Notes: generated by a model not told the origin, from the sequence alone. DNA of 39,014 nt from an uncultured Microbulbifer sp. (GCF_913055755.1 NZ_CAJXKH010000022.1:1-39014), one strand, 5' to 3'. Shown: positions 15,489 to 25,155, numbered from the stretch's first letter. Numbers and translations are program-made.

Positions 15489-15813
15489 TTAACGACCAGC
15501 TTCCCTGATAGCTTTGGAATCAATGGCGAATGGAATTGGCGACCCTGTAACAGAAGTCTGACAGACGATAGGACACCGCGACCAAGCAATCCGATCCTTA
15601 TCGGGTTAAACTTGAGCCGCGCATTATCGCCAAAAAGGTCCGCCGTGTCTCGGTCTGGGGCCCGCAAAATGCAATCGGCTCGCCACCGGGGGCTCGTTGT
15701 GCGAAGACGGGCCCGCACACACACGGCAGAGCACGAAACTTCGGGAGTTTGGCCGCAAAACCGGCGCGCCGCCAGCCCCGCAAAAACCATTGAAAAAGTA
15801 AGGAATTCAAACC
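15489..15813. other. Divergent intergenic region lptF / pepA
   Basis: These 325 bases hold the candidate lptF promoter (15623-15651, minus strand). A small hairpin, CCGAT (15591-15595) with ATCGG (15600-15604), would fall in the lptF leader. The pepA ribosome binding site AAGGA lies at 15800-15804. No clear sigma-70 promoter for pepA and no gene was seen. Confidence 0.5.
15623..15651 (-). promoter_or_regulatory. Candidate lptFG promoter
   Basis: On the minus strand GAGACA (revcomp of 15646-15651, 4/6) and GATAAT (revcomp of 15623-15628, 5/6) are separated by 17 bases. The transcript would have a leader of about 125 bases before the lptF GTG. Confidence 0.45.
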
Positions 15814-17283
15814 ATGCAGTTCAGTGCCAAGGTCAGCGACATCTGCAAACAGCGCAGCGCCTGCGCCATCATTGCCGTCGACAGCAAAAACCGCCTCACT
15901 GCCAGCGGCGATGCCCTGGACAAGGCGGGCAACGGCAAACTCAGCGCGCTGCTGAAACGCGGCGACCTCGGCAAAGCGACCGCCAGTACCCTGCTGATCC
16001 CACAACTCGACGGCGGCGCCGAGCGCGTGCTGCTGGTGCGTGCCGGTGGTTCCAGCCTGAGCCAGGCCGATTTTCGCAAGCTGGCCAATGCCAGCGCCAA
16101 GGCCGTTACCGGCTTCAAGAACGCCACCAGCTACCTCGCCGAACTGACCGTCTCCGACGCCGATACCACCTGGCAGGCCCAGCAGCTGGCACTGGCCGCG
16201 GGCCTCGCCGGCTACAAGTTCACCCGCTGCCTGAGCGATGCCAAGCCCAATGCGCTGGCCAACTTTACGGTACATGCTGCGGACAAAAAGCAGCTGAAAG
16301 CGGTACAGGTCGGTATCGACCAGGGCAGTGCCCAGGCCCTCGGCAGCAATATCGCCCGCGAGCTGGGCAACCTCCCGGGCAATATCTGCACCCCCAGCTA
16401 CCTGGCCTCCGAGGCGAAAGCGCTGGCGAAAAAACACGCAAAACTCACCACTACCGTGCTCGACAACAAGAAGATGGAATCCCTCGGCATGGGCGCCTTT
16501 ATGAGCGTCGCCAAGGGCAGCGACGAACCGGCGGCGATGATTGCGATGAACTACAAGGGCGGCAAGGCTGGCCAGAAGCCTATCGTGCTCGTGGGCAAGG
16601 GCATCACCTTCGATACCGGCGGTATCAGCATCAAGCCGGGCATGCAGATGGACGAGATGAAGTTTGACATGTGCGGCGCCGCCAGCGTTTTCGGGGTAAT
16701 GAATGCACTGGTGGAGATGAATGCACCGGTCAACGTGGTTGGCGTGGTTGCCGCCGCGGAGAACATGCCCAGCGGTCGCGCCAGCAAGCCCGGCGATATC
16801 GTCACTTCCATGTCCGGCAAGACCATCGAAATCCTCAACACCGATGCGGAAGGCCGCCTGGTACTGTGCGACGCCCTCACCTGGGCCGGCAAGTTCAAGC
16901 CCTCGGTGGTCATCGACATAGCCACCCTCACCGGCGCCTGCGTGATCGCCCTGGGTAACCACGCCACCGGTCTGTACGCCAACCAGGACAAACTGGCAGA
17001 AGAACTGCTGGCCGCTGGCGAAAACACTGGCGACCGCGCCTGGCGTATGCCGCTGTGGGACGAGTACCACGCCCAGCTCAAATCCAACTTCGCCGACCTG
17101 CAGAACATCGGCGGCCGCGAAGCCGGTTCCGTCACCGCGGCCTGCTTCCTGTCCCAGTTCGCCCAGGGCTATAAATGGGCACACTTGGATATCGCCGGCA
17201 GTGCCTGGAATTCCGGCGGTGCCAAAGGCGCAACCGGACGCCCGGTGCCGCTGTTGTTGCAATATATTTTGAACAAAAAATAA
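15814..17283 (+). CDS. pepA: Leucyl aminopeptidase PepA (M17)
   Basis: A cytoplasmic dinuclear metal aminopeptidase of 489 residues that releases N-terminal residues; in E. coli PepA also binds DNA in Xer recombination and carAB control. The N-terminal macro-like domain covers about 1-165. The catalytic domain has VGKGITFDTGGISIKPG (metal ligands Lys and Asp), MKFDMCGAA and the M17 signature NTDAEGRL (residues 342-349). The C-terminal WNSGGAKGATGRPVPLL is the usual ending. AAGGA lies nine bases before the ATG. It lies upstream of holC and valS in conserved synteny, though a 249-base gap with a repeat element separates it from holC. Confidence 0.96.
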   Translation: MQFSAKVSDICKQRSACAIIAVDSKNRLTASGDALDKAGNGKLSALLKRGDLGKATASTLLIPQLDGGAERVLLVRAGGSSLSQADFRKLANASAKAVTGFKNATSYLAELTVSDADTTWQAQQLALAAGLAGYKFTRCLSDAKPNALANFTVHAADKKQLKAVQVGIDQGSAQALGSNIARELGNLPGNICTPSYLASEAKALAKKHAKLTTTVLDNKKMESLGMGAFMSVAKGSDEPAAMIAMNYKGGKAGQKPIVLVGKGITFDTGGISIKPGMQMDEMKFDMCGAASVFGVMNALVEMNAPVNVVGVVAAAENMPSGRASKPGDIVTSMSGKTIEILNTDAEGRLVLCDALTWAGKFKPSVVIDIATLTGACVIALGNHATGLYANQDKLAEELLAAGENTGDRAWRMPLWDEYHAQLKSNFADLQNIGGREAGSVTAACFLSQFAQGYKWAHLDIAGSAWNSGGAKGATGRPVPLLLQYILNKK

Positions 17284-17332
17284 CCTCACTCGTATTTGCT
17301 ACGTAGCCAGAAACACGATGAGAAGGCTCTGA

Positions 17333-17428
17333 TACCGGTGGCCGTTCGCAGGACTGTCGAAAAGAGGGACCTTTTCGACAAGCCCCCAGGGATGGGTTCA
17401 CGGCGTGTCCTGCGAACGGCCACCGGTA
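17333..17428 (+). repeat. Composite stem-loop element, copy 1
   Basis: Perfect 22-bp outer arms (17333-17354 and 17407-17428; the left arm begins TACCGGTGGCC) enclose an inner perfect hairpin, TGTCGAAAA (17355-17363) with TTTTCGACA (17372-17380). The inner loop, GAGGGACC, contains GGGA. A 26-base spacer (17381-17406) contains CAGGGATGGGTTCAC. The inner hairpin abuts the left arm directly. A further 6-bp hairpin (17429-17444, GCAGTG/CACTGC) abuts the right arm, and a 10-bp palindrome GCTACGTAGC lies upstream at 17298-17307. No coding sequence is present. The layout matches copy 2 at 21839-21951. It could be a REP/MITE-like element, a structured RNA or a terminator for pepA. Confidence 0.75.
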
Positions 17429-17532
17429 GCAGTGCCGCCACTGCGCCCTCAACAGCGCACGGATTTTGGCAGGGTGGCGGCGTCGCTACCGGATGCAGCC
17501 TTCGCGGTAAGTCCACGACATTAAACAACTAA

Positions 17533-17958
17533 ATGACTCGAATAGATTTCTACGTCCTCCCCTCCGAAAGCCCGGAGCAGATCGACCTCTTCGCCTGCCG
17601 CCTGGCCGAAAAGGCCTTCCGCAGCGGCCTGCGGGTACTGATCGCAGTGGACGACAGTGAGCGCGCACAGAAACTGGACGACCTGCTGTGGACCTACCGG
17701 GAAGACAGCTTCCTGCCGCACGCGCCGCAGAACATCGACCAGCAGGCCGCCATCGAGATCAACAGCGGTGAGGACCCCGGCATGCACCACGGCCTGCTCA
17801 TCAACCTGTGTGCCGATATTCCCGCCTGGTTCAGCCGTTTCGAGCGCCTCGCCGAGATCGTCTGCCAGCACCCCGACTCCCTCGCGCGCTCCAGAACTCG
17901 ATACAGTCACTTCCGCGACCGGGGATATCCGTTACAATCCCATAAAATACCCAACTGA
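17533..17958 (+). CDS. holC: DNA polymerase III chi subunit HolC
   Basis: 141 residues (E. coli chi is 147). HolC links the replisome clamp loader, through psi, to SSB. The N-terminus TRIDFYVLP and the segment ACRLAEKAFRSGLRVLIAVDD (about 21-41) are the first strand and helix of the chi fold. DLLWTYREDSFLPHA and the C-terminal YSHFRDRGYPLQSHKI, equivalent to the usual 'YR..RGYPL..HK' ending, confirm the family. The ATG is the first in frame, and its ribosome binding site is weak. The next gene begins 22 bases downstream. Confidence 0.93.
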   Translation: MTRIDFYVLPSESPEQIDLFACRLAEKAFRSGLRVLIAVDDSERAQKLDDLLWTYREDSFLPHAPQNIDQQAAIEINSGEDPGMHHGLLINLCADIPAWFSRFERLAEIVCQHPDSLARSRTRYSHFRDRGYPLQSHKIPN

Positions 17959-17980
17959 TCCGAAACTGAACCCAGCTTCC

Positions 17981-18859
17981 ATGTCCGGTCGAAAGAAAAA
18001 CAGAAAGCACAATCGGGGCCAGCCCCCACACCAGTTGCTCGACGAACTCAGCTCCCTGCGCGACCTGCTGGGCAGCGAGACGGAAGCCGATATTCCCCTG
18101 CTGGATCAGGTCGCAGATCCCAATTCCGCCAACATTCCGGACCGCCGGCCGCCGCAAAAGCCGGTCAGCGCCCAGCGTCCGTTGGAAGAAGCCGATCTGC
18201 CGATCCTGTTCAGCCCCATTGATGAAGAGCCCGTGGACGACTTTACCCCACAGCTGAGCGAGGCGGACCGTGAACTGTTGCGCCCACTGCAAAACTTGCC
18301 GCGCAAGTCGCTGCAGCCAGAAATGGCGGACGAGTCCGAGCTGTCACTTGCAACCAAACCCGAGCAGGAATCGGCGACGCGGGAACCCCGGGAGGAATTC
18401 CAGCCCGGTCTGTTTGACGCACCGGTAAAAGCCGAGACTCGGCAGGAACCCGCCCCGGAGGCCGTGGCCACAGCCAAACCGGCGAGCAAGGCAACCCCGG
18501 CCCCCACACTGGCAGCCGGCGAAAACCCCTTTCTGCCACCGCATATCCGCGCGCGCCTGACCGGGGGGCGGATTCCCAAGCCGGAACCCGAAAAAAAGGC
18601 CACCCCCGCTCCCCAGGAAAGGCACGAAGCACTGAGAGAGGAGAATCGCGACGGAAACCCTCAGGTAACGCCGGAGCCCGAACTTCCCCAGGCAACAGCC
18701 TCGGCGCTGGCCGAGGACCCGACAGGTGATGAACGGCCGAAGCCGAGCCAGCGCGAAAGGCTGATTGAACAGCTGGTCGCAGAGCAACTCCCCGAGCTCG
18801 AGCGGCAGTTGCGAGCGAACATCATCGCCGTCGTGGACGAAATCTACCCGGAGCAGTGA
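17981..18859 (+). CDS. Disordered protein between holC and valS, function unknown
   Basis: 292 residues, no recognised domain. The N-terminus is very basic (MSGRKKNRKHNRG). The body is Pro/Glu/Ala-rich and of low complexity, which suggests an unstructured chain. Short conserved-looking islands are GENPFLPPHIRARL (about 188-201) and a C-terminal helix SQRERLIEQLVAEQLPELE followed by RQLRANIIAVVDEIYPEQ. Pseudomonas also has an uncharacterised gene at this position between holC and valS, so the place in the chromosome is conserved even though the sequence looks fast-evolving. The ATG at 17981 gives a protein starting with the basic patch. Coding is supported by continuous GC-third-position usage and tight spacing to holC. 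Confidence 0.82.
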   Translation: MSGRKKNRKHNRGQPPHQLLDELSSLRDLLGSETEADIPLLDQVADPNSANIPDRRPPQKPVSAQRPLEEADLPILFSPIDEEPVDDFTPQLSEADRELLRPLQNLPRKSLQPEMADESELSLATKPEQESATREPREEFQPGLFDAPVKAETRQEPAPEAVATAKPASKATPAPTLAAGENPFLPPHIRARLTGGRIPKPEPEKKATPAPQERHEALREENRDGNPQVTPEPELPQATASALAEDPTGDERPKPSQRERLIEQLVAEQLPELERQLRANIIAVVDEIYPEQ

Positions 18860-18898
18860 CGGCTCCCAGGCCGGCCACCCTTTTGCCCCCCCTGCCCG

Positions 18899-18925
18899 GG
18901 CGGTATAATTCCGCCCCTTTTTATT
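18899..18925 (+). terminator. Hairpin plus T-run before valS
   Basis: GGCGG (18899-18903) pairs with CCGCC (18911-18915) across a 7-base loop and is followed by CCTTTTTATTTATT. This fits a short rho-independent terminator or attenuator in the 156-base valS leader. The loop also contains TATAAT (18904-18909), which could be a valS -10, though no good -35 is present. Confidence 0.45.
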
Positions 18926-19015
18926 TATTCACCTATTTTTTGACCGTCGCCCATTCCCGTCTTTGACTAGGATTTGCGCACGGCCAGGCCCTACAGACAA
19001 GGCATTCCCTCGCGC

Positions 19016-21787
19016 ATGGACAAGACATACCAGCCCAACGCCATCGAACAACAGTGGTACAAAACCTGGGAACAGAGCGGCTACTTCAAGCCCTCCGGCG
19101 ACACCCAGGCCGATCCCTACTGCATCATGATCCCGCCACCCAATGTGACCGGCAGCCTGCACATGGGCCACGGCTTCCAGGAATCCATCATGGACGCCCT
19201 GATCCGCTACCACCGCATGAAGGGTGACAACACCCTGTGGCAGGTGGGCACCGACCACGCCGGGATCGCCACCCAGATGGTGGTGGAGCGCCTGTTGAGT
19301 GCCGAGGGCAAGACCCGTCACGAGCTGGGCCGCGACAAGTTCATCGAGAAAGTGTGGGAGTGGAAGGAAGAGTCCGGCGGCAACATCACCCGCCAGCTGC
19401 GCCGCCTCGGCGCCAGCCCGGACTGGTCCCGCGAGCGCTTCACCATGGACGACGGCTTCTACAAAGCGGTGCAGGAAGTCTTTATCCGCCTGTATGAAGA
19501 CGACCTGATCTACCGCGGCAAGCGCCTGGTGAACTGGGACCCGAAACTGCACACCGCGATTTCCGATCTTGAGGTACTGAACGAGGAAGAACAGGGCCAC
19601 CTGTGGCACTTCCGTTACCCGCTGAGTGAAGGCTCCGGCCACCTCGTGGTCGCCACCACTCGTCCGGAAACCATGCTCGGCGATACCGCCGTGGCGGTGC
19701 ACCCGGAAGACGAGCGCTACAAGCACCTGATCGGCAAGACCATCAAGCTGCCGCTCACCGACCGCGAGATCCCGATCATCGCCGACGACTACGTCGACCT
19801 GGCATTCGGTACCGGCTGCGTGAAGATCACCCCGGCCCACGACTTCAACGACTATGAAATGGGCCAGCGCCACGATCTGGAAATGATCAACATTCTGGAC
19901 CAGGACGCCAACCTCAACGACAACGTGCCGGAAAAATACCGCGGTATGGAGCGCTTCGCCGCGCGTCAGCAGATCGTCGACGACCTGGATGCAATCGGCT
20001 GCCTGGAAAAGATTGAACCGCACACCCTGAAGGTGCCCCGCGGAGACCGCTCCGGTGTTGTCATCGAACCCTGGCTCACCGACCAGTGGTATGTGAAGAC
20101 CCAGCCGCTGGCGGATGAGGCCATCAAGGTGGTGGAAGACGGCCAGGTCAATTTCGTGCCGAAAAACTACGAGAACATGTACTTCTCCTGGATGCGCGAT
20201 ATCCAGGACTGGTGTATTTCCCGCCAGCTGTGGTGGGGTCACCGCATCCCGGCGTGGTACGACAACGACGGTAACGTCTACGTCGGCCGCAGCGAGGAGG
20301 AAGTGCGCCAGAAACACAACCTGGGCGATATCGAGCTGCGCCAGGACGACGACGTCCTCGACACCTGGTTCTCCTCCGGGCTGTGGACCTTCGGTACCCT
20401 GGGCTGGCCGGAAGAAACCCCGGAGCTGGCGGCATTCCACCCTACCAGCGTGCTGGTGACCGGCTTCGACATCATCTTCTTCTGGGTCGCGCGCATGATG
20501 ATGCTGACCCTGTATTTCAAGAAGGAAGTGCCCTTCCACACCGTGTACGTGCACGGTCTGGTGCGCGACAGCCACGGCCAGAAGATGTCCAAGTCCAAGG
20601 GCAATGTGCTCGACCCCATCGACCTGATCGACGGTATCGACCTGGAAAGCCTGGTAGCCAAGCGCACCACCGGCATGATGCAGCCGCACCTGCGCGAGAA
20701 GATCGAGAAGCAGACCCGCAAGGAATTCCCCGAAGGTCTCGCCGCTTACGGCACCGATGCCCTGCGTTACACCTACTACTCGCTGGCCTCCACCGGCCGC
20801 GATATCAAGTTCGACGTCGGCCGTATCGAGGGCTTCCGCAACTTCTGCAACAAGATCTGGAACGCGTCCCGCTACGTGCTGCAAAACTGTGAAGGACACG
20901 ATTGCGGTCAGGACGGCAACGAGGACTTCGAGCTGTCCATCGCCGACCGCTGGATCATCTCCCTGCTGCAGCGCACCGAGATCACGGTGAAGGAAGCCAT
21001 CGAAACCTACCGCTTCGACCTGGCCTCCCAGGCACTGTACGACTTTATCTGGGGCGAGTACTGCAGCTGGTACCTGGAGCTGTCCAAACCGGTACTGTGG
21101 GACGACAACGCCTCCGACGCAGTGAAGAAAGGCACCCGCCGCACCCTGATCCGCGTGCTGGAGACCATCCTGCGCCTGGCGCACCCGCTGATGCCGTTCA
21201 TTACCGAGGAAATCTGGCAGCGCGTGAAAGACCTCGCGGGCCAGTCCGGCGATACCATCATGCTGCAGAAGTACCCGGAAGCGAACGAACACCGCATCGA
21301 CGAAAATGCCGAGGCGGCCATCGCCTGGCTGAAGGGCGTGATCGAGGGCGTGCGCAATATTCGCGGTGAGATGAACATATCTCCGGCGAAGAAAATCCCG
21401 CTGATCCTGCGCAATGGCTCCGAGCGCGATGCAGACCTGCTGAAGCAGACCCGCAGCCTGCTGACCAAGCTGGCGAGCCTGGAGTCCATCGAATGGCTGG
21501 AAAAAGGCGCCGAGGCACCGGCTTCATCTACCGCGCTGGTGGGCGACCTGGAACTGCTGGTACCCATGGCCGGCCTGATCGACGTGGAAGCGGAAAGCGC
21601 CCGCGTTCAGAAAGAGCTGGACAAGCTCGACAAGGAACTCGCGCGCGTTGCCGGCAAACTGCAGAATCCGAAGTTTGTCGACAAGGCCCCGGAAGCAGTC
21701 GTTGCCAAAGAAAAGGCGAAACTCGCCGAGATGGAAAGTGCCCGGGCTCGCTTTGCCGAGCAGCTGGAGTCTCTCAAGAACCTTTGA
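19016..21787 (+). CDS. valS: Valyl-tRNA synthetase
   Basis: Class I aminoacyl-tRNA synthetase, 923 residues, which charges tRNA-Val and edits Thr-tRNA-Val. The HIGH-type motif is HMGH (residues 49-52) within [14 protein letters not shown]. The CP1 editing domain (about 200-340) includes [19 protein letters not shown]. The KMSKS motif is at residues 523-527 ([10 protein letters not shown]). The anticodon-binding domain follows, with [23 protein letters not shown], and the C-terminal coiled coil is at about 855-920 ([21 protein letters not shown]). ATG 19016 gives the usual MDKTYQP-type start; an in-frame ATG at 18974 would add 14 residues not typical of ValS. Confidence 0.97.
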   Translation: MDKTYQPNAIEQQWYKTWEQSGYFKPSGDTQADPYCIMIPPPNVTGSLHMGHGFQESIMDALIRYHRMKGDNTLWQVGTDHAGIATQMVVERLLSAEGKTRHELGRDKFIEKVWEWKEESGGNITRQLRRLGASPDWSRERFTMDDGFYKAVQEVFIRLYEDDLIYRGKRLVNWDPKLHTAISDLEVLNEEEQGHLWHFRYPLSEGSGHLVVATTRPETMLGDTAVAVHPEDERYKHLIGKTIKLPLTDREIPIIADDYVDLAFGTGCVKITPAHDFNDYEMGQRHDLEMINILDQDANLNDNVPEKYRGMERFAARQQIVDDLDAIGCLEKIEPHTLKVPRGDRSGVVIEPWLTDQWYVKTQPLADEAIKVVEDGQVNFVPKNYENMYFSWMRDIQDWCISRQLWWGHRIPAWYDNDGNVYVGRSEEEVRQKHNLGDIELRQDDDVLDTWFSSGLWTFGTLGWPEETPELAAFHPTSVLVTGFDIIFFWVARMMMLTLYFKKEVPFHTVYVHGLVRDSHGQKMSKSKGNVLDPIDLIDGIDLESLVAKRTTGMMQPHLREKIEKQTRKEFPEGLAAYGTDALRYTYYSLASTGRDIKFDVGRIEGFRNFCNKIWNASRYVLQNCEGHDCGQDGNEDFELSIADRWIISLLQRTEITVKEAIETYRFDLASQALYDFIWGEYCSWYLELSKPVLWDDNASDAVKKGTRRTLIRVLETILRLAHPLMPFITEEIWQRVKDLAGQSGDTIMLQKYPEANEHRIDENAEAAIAWLKGVIEGVRNIRGEMNISPAKKIPLILRNGSERDADLLKQTRSLLTKLASLESIEWLEKGAEAPASSTALVGDLELLVPMAGLIDVEAESARVQKELDKLDKELARVAGKLQNPKFVDKAPEAVVAKEKAKLAEMESARARFAEQLESLKNL

Positions 21788-21822
21788 CAATGGTATTCGC
21801 TGCCCCCGCAGCGTCTCCATTG
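21788..21822 (+). other. Hairpin at the valS 3' end
   Basis: CAATGG (21788-21793) pairs with CCATTG (21817-21822), and an inner stem CGCTGC (21798-21803) pairs with GCAGCG (21808-21813) over a C4 loop. It starts directly after the valS stop codon and has no T-tract, so it may mark an mRNA 3' structure rather than a terminator. Confidence 0.4.
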
Positions 21823-21838
21823 AAGCTGGTCCAGTGAC

Positions 21839-21951
21839 GGCAAAGCACCGGGTGTTGGTTTTCAGAACCGATGTGAATGCATCCCCTGTAAACTGCGTCG
21901 GTGACATCCCTGTCGCCGACGCTTCTGAAAACAGCTACCCGGCACTTTGCC
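21839..21951 (-). repeat. Composite stem-loop element, copy 2
   Basis: Outer arms of 29 bases (21839-21867 and 21923-21951) pair at 23 of 29 positions. An inner hairpin, GCGTCGGTGACA (21895-21906) with TGTCGCCGACGC (21911-21922), pairs 11 of 12, and its loop reads GGGA on the minus strand. It abuts the outer arm. A 27-base spacer (21868-21894) reads on the minus strand AGTTTACAGGGGATGCATTC and then ACATCGG. Read on the minus strand, the order of parts and the spacer core CAGGG(G)ATG..TTCAC are the same as in the copy at 17333-17428, while the arm sequences are different. It lies in the 361-base gap between valS and nuoA. Confidence 0.65.
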
Positions 21952-21983
21952 TTCAAGTTAAGTCAACCACTTCGTAAGCTTTT

Positions 21984-22016
21984 AAAGGCGTCCAGATTTG
22001 GGCGCCTTTTTTATTT
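21984..22016 (+). terminator. Rho-independent terminator upstream of nuoA
   Basis: AAAGGCGTCC (21984-21993) pairs with GGGCGCCTTT (22000-22009; one U-G wobble) around a 6-base loop, followed by TTTATTT. This is the clearest intrinsic terminator in the window. It separates valS transcription from the nuo operon. The remaining bases up to nuoA (22017-22148) show no clear sigma-70 promoter. Confidence 0.85.
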
Positions 22017-22148
22017 GAGTTCGCGCCAGGCGTAATGCGGATTCCAGCACCGGACCGCCGCTGCGCCAGCTTAAAAACTCCGCCCCACTGAACGCTCCTG
22101 CACCCACGGACTACACTACGTGAAGAATAGCCACCCCTCTAAAGCTGA

Positions 22149-22553
22149 ATGCCACTCCAAAGCATAAATACATACTGGCCACTGCTCGTCTATGTCCTGG
22201 CAGTAATGGCACTCATCGCCCTGATGCTCGGGCTGTCTCATACCCTGGGCCAAAAACGCAGAGACCCCGCCACCCACGAGCCTTACGAATCTGGCATCGT
22301 ATCCGTCGGTGACGCCCATATCCGTATTTCCGTCGGCTACTACCTGGTTGCCATCCTTTTCGTCATATTCGACCTGGAAGCCGTGTATTTATTTACCTGG
22401 GCCATCGCCGTGCGCGAAGCCGGTTTGCCGGGACTCATCGAGGCGACTATTTTCATAGGGATTCTGCTCGCCGGGCTGATTTATCTCTGGCGCCTGGGAG
22501 CACTGGACTGGGGGCCGGAAATTCACCCCCGGGATACCGCAAAAAAGAAATAA
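22149..22553 (+). CDS. nuoA: NADH-quinone oxidoreductase subunit A
   Basis: A 134-residue membrane subunit of complex I, near the quinone-site entrance. Three transmembrane helices lie at about residues 9-29, 63-85 and 92-115. The conserved loop PYESGIVSVGDAHIRISVGYYLVAI and the acidic FVIFDLEAVYLF helix (Asp and Glu) match NuoA. It is the first gene of the operon and lies after a terminator. The ATG has only a weak ribosome binding site (CTAAAGCTGA). The gap to nuoB is 57 bases. Confidence 0.96.
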   Translation: MPLQSINTYWPLLVYVLAVMALIALMLGLSHTLGQKRRDPATHEPYESGIVSVGDAHIRISVGYYLVAILFVIFDLEAVYLFTWAIAVREAGLPGLIEATIFIGILLAGLIYLWRLGALDWGPEIHPRDTAKKK

Positions 22554-22610
22554 CCACTGAATCCCGCTCCTGCCCCGAAAAAATGTGCAGGAGCAATCAA
22601 GGAAGAAACC

Positions 22611-23303
22611 ATGCGCTGGCAACTGACCCGTGCCGGACAAACTCCCGAGCATGACCCGCTCATCGCCACTGACAAAGAAAAAGCCGACAGCGATGCATTT
22701 TCCGAGGAAGTACGCAAAAACGTCCTGCTGGTAAAACTGGAAGAACTTGTCGCCTGGGGACGGGCCAACTCCCTGTGGCCATTCAATTTTGGCCTGTCCT
22801 GCTGCTACGTGGAAATGGCCACCGCCTTTACCAGCCGCCACGACCTCGCCCGCTTCGGCTCCGAAGTGATCCGCGCAACCCCGCGCCAGGCAGACCTGAT
22901 CGTGATCTCCGGCACCGTGTTCATCAAAATGGCACCGGTCATCCAGCGCCTGTATGAACAGATGGTGGAGCCGCGCTGGGTGATCTCCATGGGCTCCTGC
23001 GCCAACTCCGGCGGCATGTACGACATCTACAGCGTGGTGCAGGGCGTGGATCGCTTTTTGCCGGTCGACGTTTACGTACCCGGTTGCCCACCGCGCCCCG
23101 AAGCGCTGATGCAGGGGCTGACCCTGTTACAGAAATCCGTAGCCAGTGAACGCCGCTCCCTCAGCTGGGTCGTAGATGAAAAGGGCGTGCAATCGATAGC
23201 CCGCAAGCAGCCGGTGAATTCCCTCGGCAAACCCAGCCAGCGGGACCAGCACCGGGAAGCGCGCATGGCGGCAACCAAATTGCGGCCTCCGGACAGCGTC
23301 TGA
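22611..23303 (+). CDS. nuoB: NADH-quinone oxidoreductase subunit B
   Basis: 230 residues. It carries cluster N2, the last [4Fe-4S] centre, which reduces the quinone. The four ligands are the tandem Cys64-Cys65 (GLSCCYVEM), Cys130 (MGSCANSGG) and Cys159 ([10 protein letters not shown]). The length is close to E. coli (220). The C-terminal tail after about residue 185 is polar, basic and variable. The ribosome binding site AAGGAAG is close to the ATG. Confidence 0.97.
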   Translation: MRWQLTRAGQTPEHDPLIATDKEKADSDAFSEEVRKNVLLVKLEELVAWGRANSLWPFNFGLSCCYVEMATAFTSRHDLARFGSEVIRATPRQADLIVISGTVFIKMAPVIQRLYEQMVEPRWVISMGSCANSGGMYDIYSVVQGVDRFLPVDVYVPGCPPRPEALMQGLTLLQKSVASERRSLSWVVDEKGVQSIARKQPVNSLGKPSQRDQHREARMAATKLRPPDSV

Positions 23304-23319
23304 GCGGAGGCAGTTTGTC

Positions 23320-25146
23320 ATGCACAGCGCAATCGCCCGCAGCCAGTTTCCGCCGAGCGCCTATGCCGATGCGGCGAAGGCATTTATCCACGACCTGGCA
23401 CAGGAGTGTAAGGCGCAGCCGGAGCTGCACTACTGGCTGCAGCCGGATACCCGCCAGCTGCCCACAGCGTTCCCCACTCTGTGGATTGGCATCGCACACC
23501 TGTTGCCGTTTCTGCGCTGGCTCAAAAGCGGGATTTCCCGCCCGTTTCCGATGCTGTATGACCTGAGCGCCATCGATGAACGCCGGCGACAGCATCGCGG
23601 CGAGCGCGAGGCGCAACAACCGGAAAGTGATTTCACCCTGGTGTACCAACTGCTCTCGTTCGAGCGAGACCTGTTCATTGTCGTCAAGGTCGCGCTGAGT
23701 GAAGCCCACCTTTCCGCGCCCTCGGCCACACCGGTGTGGCGCTGCGCCAACTGGTACGAGCGGGAGGTGTGGGACCTGTTTGGCATCAACTTTATCGGTC
23801 ATCCACATCTGACCCGTATCATGATGCCGCTCACCTGGCAGGGACACCCGCTGCGGAAGGAGCACCACGCCCGCGCCACAGAGGTGGACCCGTTCACATT
23901 GTCCGCGCACAAACAGCAAGAGGAACAGGAGGCGTTGCGTTTCCGCCCGGAGGAATGGGGCATGTCCCGCGCCGGTGACGCCAGCGAGTTTATGTTCCTG
24001 AACCTGGGACCGAATCACCCCAGTGTGCACGGGGTGTTTCGCGTGGCGCTGCAACTGGATGGCGAGCGCATTGTGGATGCGGTGCCGGATATCGGCTACC
24101 ACCACCGCGGTGCAGAGAAAATGGCGGAGCGGCAGGCCTGGCACACCTACCTGCCCTATACCGACCGGGTGGATTACCTGGGCGGCGTGCTGAATAACCT
24201 GCCCTACGTGCTGGCGCTGGAGCAGCTCGCGGGCATTCAGGTGCCGGAACGGGCACAGGTGATCCGGGTGATGCTGTGCGAGCTGTTCCGGATATCCAGC
24301 CACCTGGTGTTTTATGGCACCTTTGCCCAGGACGTGGGCCAGATGTCACCGGTGTTTTACATGTTTGAAGACCGGGAAAAGCTGTTTGGCATTATCGAGG
24401 CAATTACCGGCGGGCGCATGCACCCCGCCTGGTTTCGCATAGGTGGCGTGGCCCAGGATTTGCCGGACGGATGGGAAAAACTGGTAAGAAATTTTGTCGA
24501 CTACCTGCCGGCGCGCCTGCGGGAATACGACGGCATGGTACTGAAAAACCGAATCCTGCAGCAACGCACTCGCGGTATCGGGGCCTACGATACCCGCGAT
24601 GCCATGGAATGGGGCGTCACCGGGCCCGCTCTTCGCGCCACCGGCCTGGAATGGGACCTGCGCAAACGGCGCCCCTACAGTGGCTACGATCAATTTGAAT
24701 TTGATATTCCCACCTTCGACGGCGGCGACAGCTTTGACCGCTGCCGCGTGCGGGTGGAGGAAATCCGCCAGAGCCTGCGCATTATCCGCCAGTGTCTCGA
24801 CAATATGCCCGCCGGGCACTACAAGTCGGACCACCCCCTGACCACGCCACCGCGCAAGCCGCGCACCATGGAGGACATCGAAACCCTGATTCAGCATTTC
24901 CTCAACAACAGCTGGGGGCCGGTGATGCCCACCGGCGAAACCTGTGCCCCGATTGAAGCCAGCAAGGGCCTGAACAGCTATCAAATGATCAGCGATGGCG
25001 GCACCAGTGCCTATCGCAACCGCATTCGCACCCCATCGTTCCCGCACCTGCAGATGATCCCGCAACTGTGCGGTGGGCTGTTTGTTTCCGACCTGATCGC
25101 GATTATCGCCAGCATCGATTTCGTGATGGCGGATGTGGATCGTTGA
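23320..25146 (+). CDS. nuoCD: NADH-quinone oxidoreductase fused subunit C/D
   Basis: 608 residues, a natural fusion of NuoC (30 kDa type) and NuoD (49 kDa type), as in E. coli (about 600). The NuoC part (about 1-195) has the family motif [25 protein letters not shown]. The NuoD part starts near residue 215 ([19 protein letters not shown]) and includes [12 protein letters not shown] and the C-terminal [14 protein letters not shown]...[17 protein letters not shown] ending. NuoD and NuoB form the quinone pocket. GGAGG stands nine bases before the ATG. The fused form is a marker of the gammaproteobacterial complex I lineage. Confidence 0.97.
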   Translation: MHSAIARSQFPPSAYADAAKAFIHDLAQECKAQPELHYWLQPDTRQLPTAFPTLWIGIAHLLPFLRWLKSGISRPFPMLYDLSAIDERRRQHRGEREAQQPESDFTLVYQLLSFERDLFIVVKVALSEAHLSAPSATPVWRCANWYEREVWDLFGINFIGHPHLTRIMMPLTWQGHPLRKEHHARATEVDPFTLSAHKQQEEQEALRFRPEEWGMSRAGDASEFMFLNLGPNHPSVHGVFRVALQLDGERIVDAVPDIGYHHRGAEKMAERQAWHTYLPYTDRVDYLGGVLNNLPYVLALEQLAGIQVPERAQVIRVMLCELFRISSHLVFYGTFAQDVGQMSPVFYMFEDREKLFGIIEAITGGRMHPAWFRIGGVAQDLPDGWEKLVRNFVDYLPARLREYDGMVLKNRILQQRTRGIGAYDTRDAMEWGVTGPALRATGLEWDLRKRRPYSGYDQFEFDIPTFDGGDSFDRCRVRVEEIRQSLRIIRQCLDNMPAGHYKSDHPLTTPPRKPRTMEDIETLIQHFLNNSWGPVMPTGETCAPIEASKGLNSYQMISDGGTSAYRNRIRTPSFPHLQMIPQLCGGLFVSDLIAIIASIDFVMADVDR

Positions 25147-25155
25147 GGCCGGCCG

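Noticed and set aside
15598..17289. Long open frame on the minus strand opposite pepA (about 563 codons)
   Set aside because: It is a mirror of pepA codon bias in GC-rich DNA, has no recognised domain, and the plus-strand gene has an exact M17 signature.
18929..21292. Long open frame on the minus strand opposite valS (about 787 codons)
   Set aside because: His/Val/Gln-rich composition typical of antisense frames; valS on the plus strand is certain.
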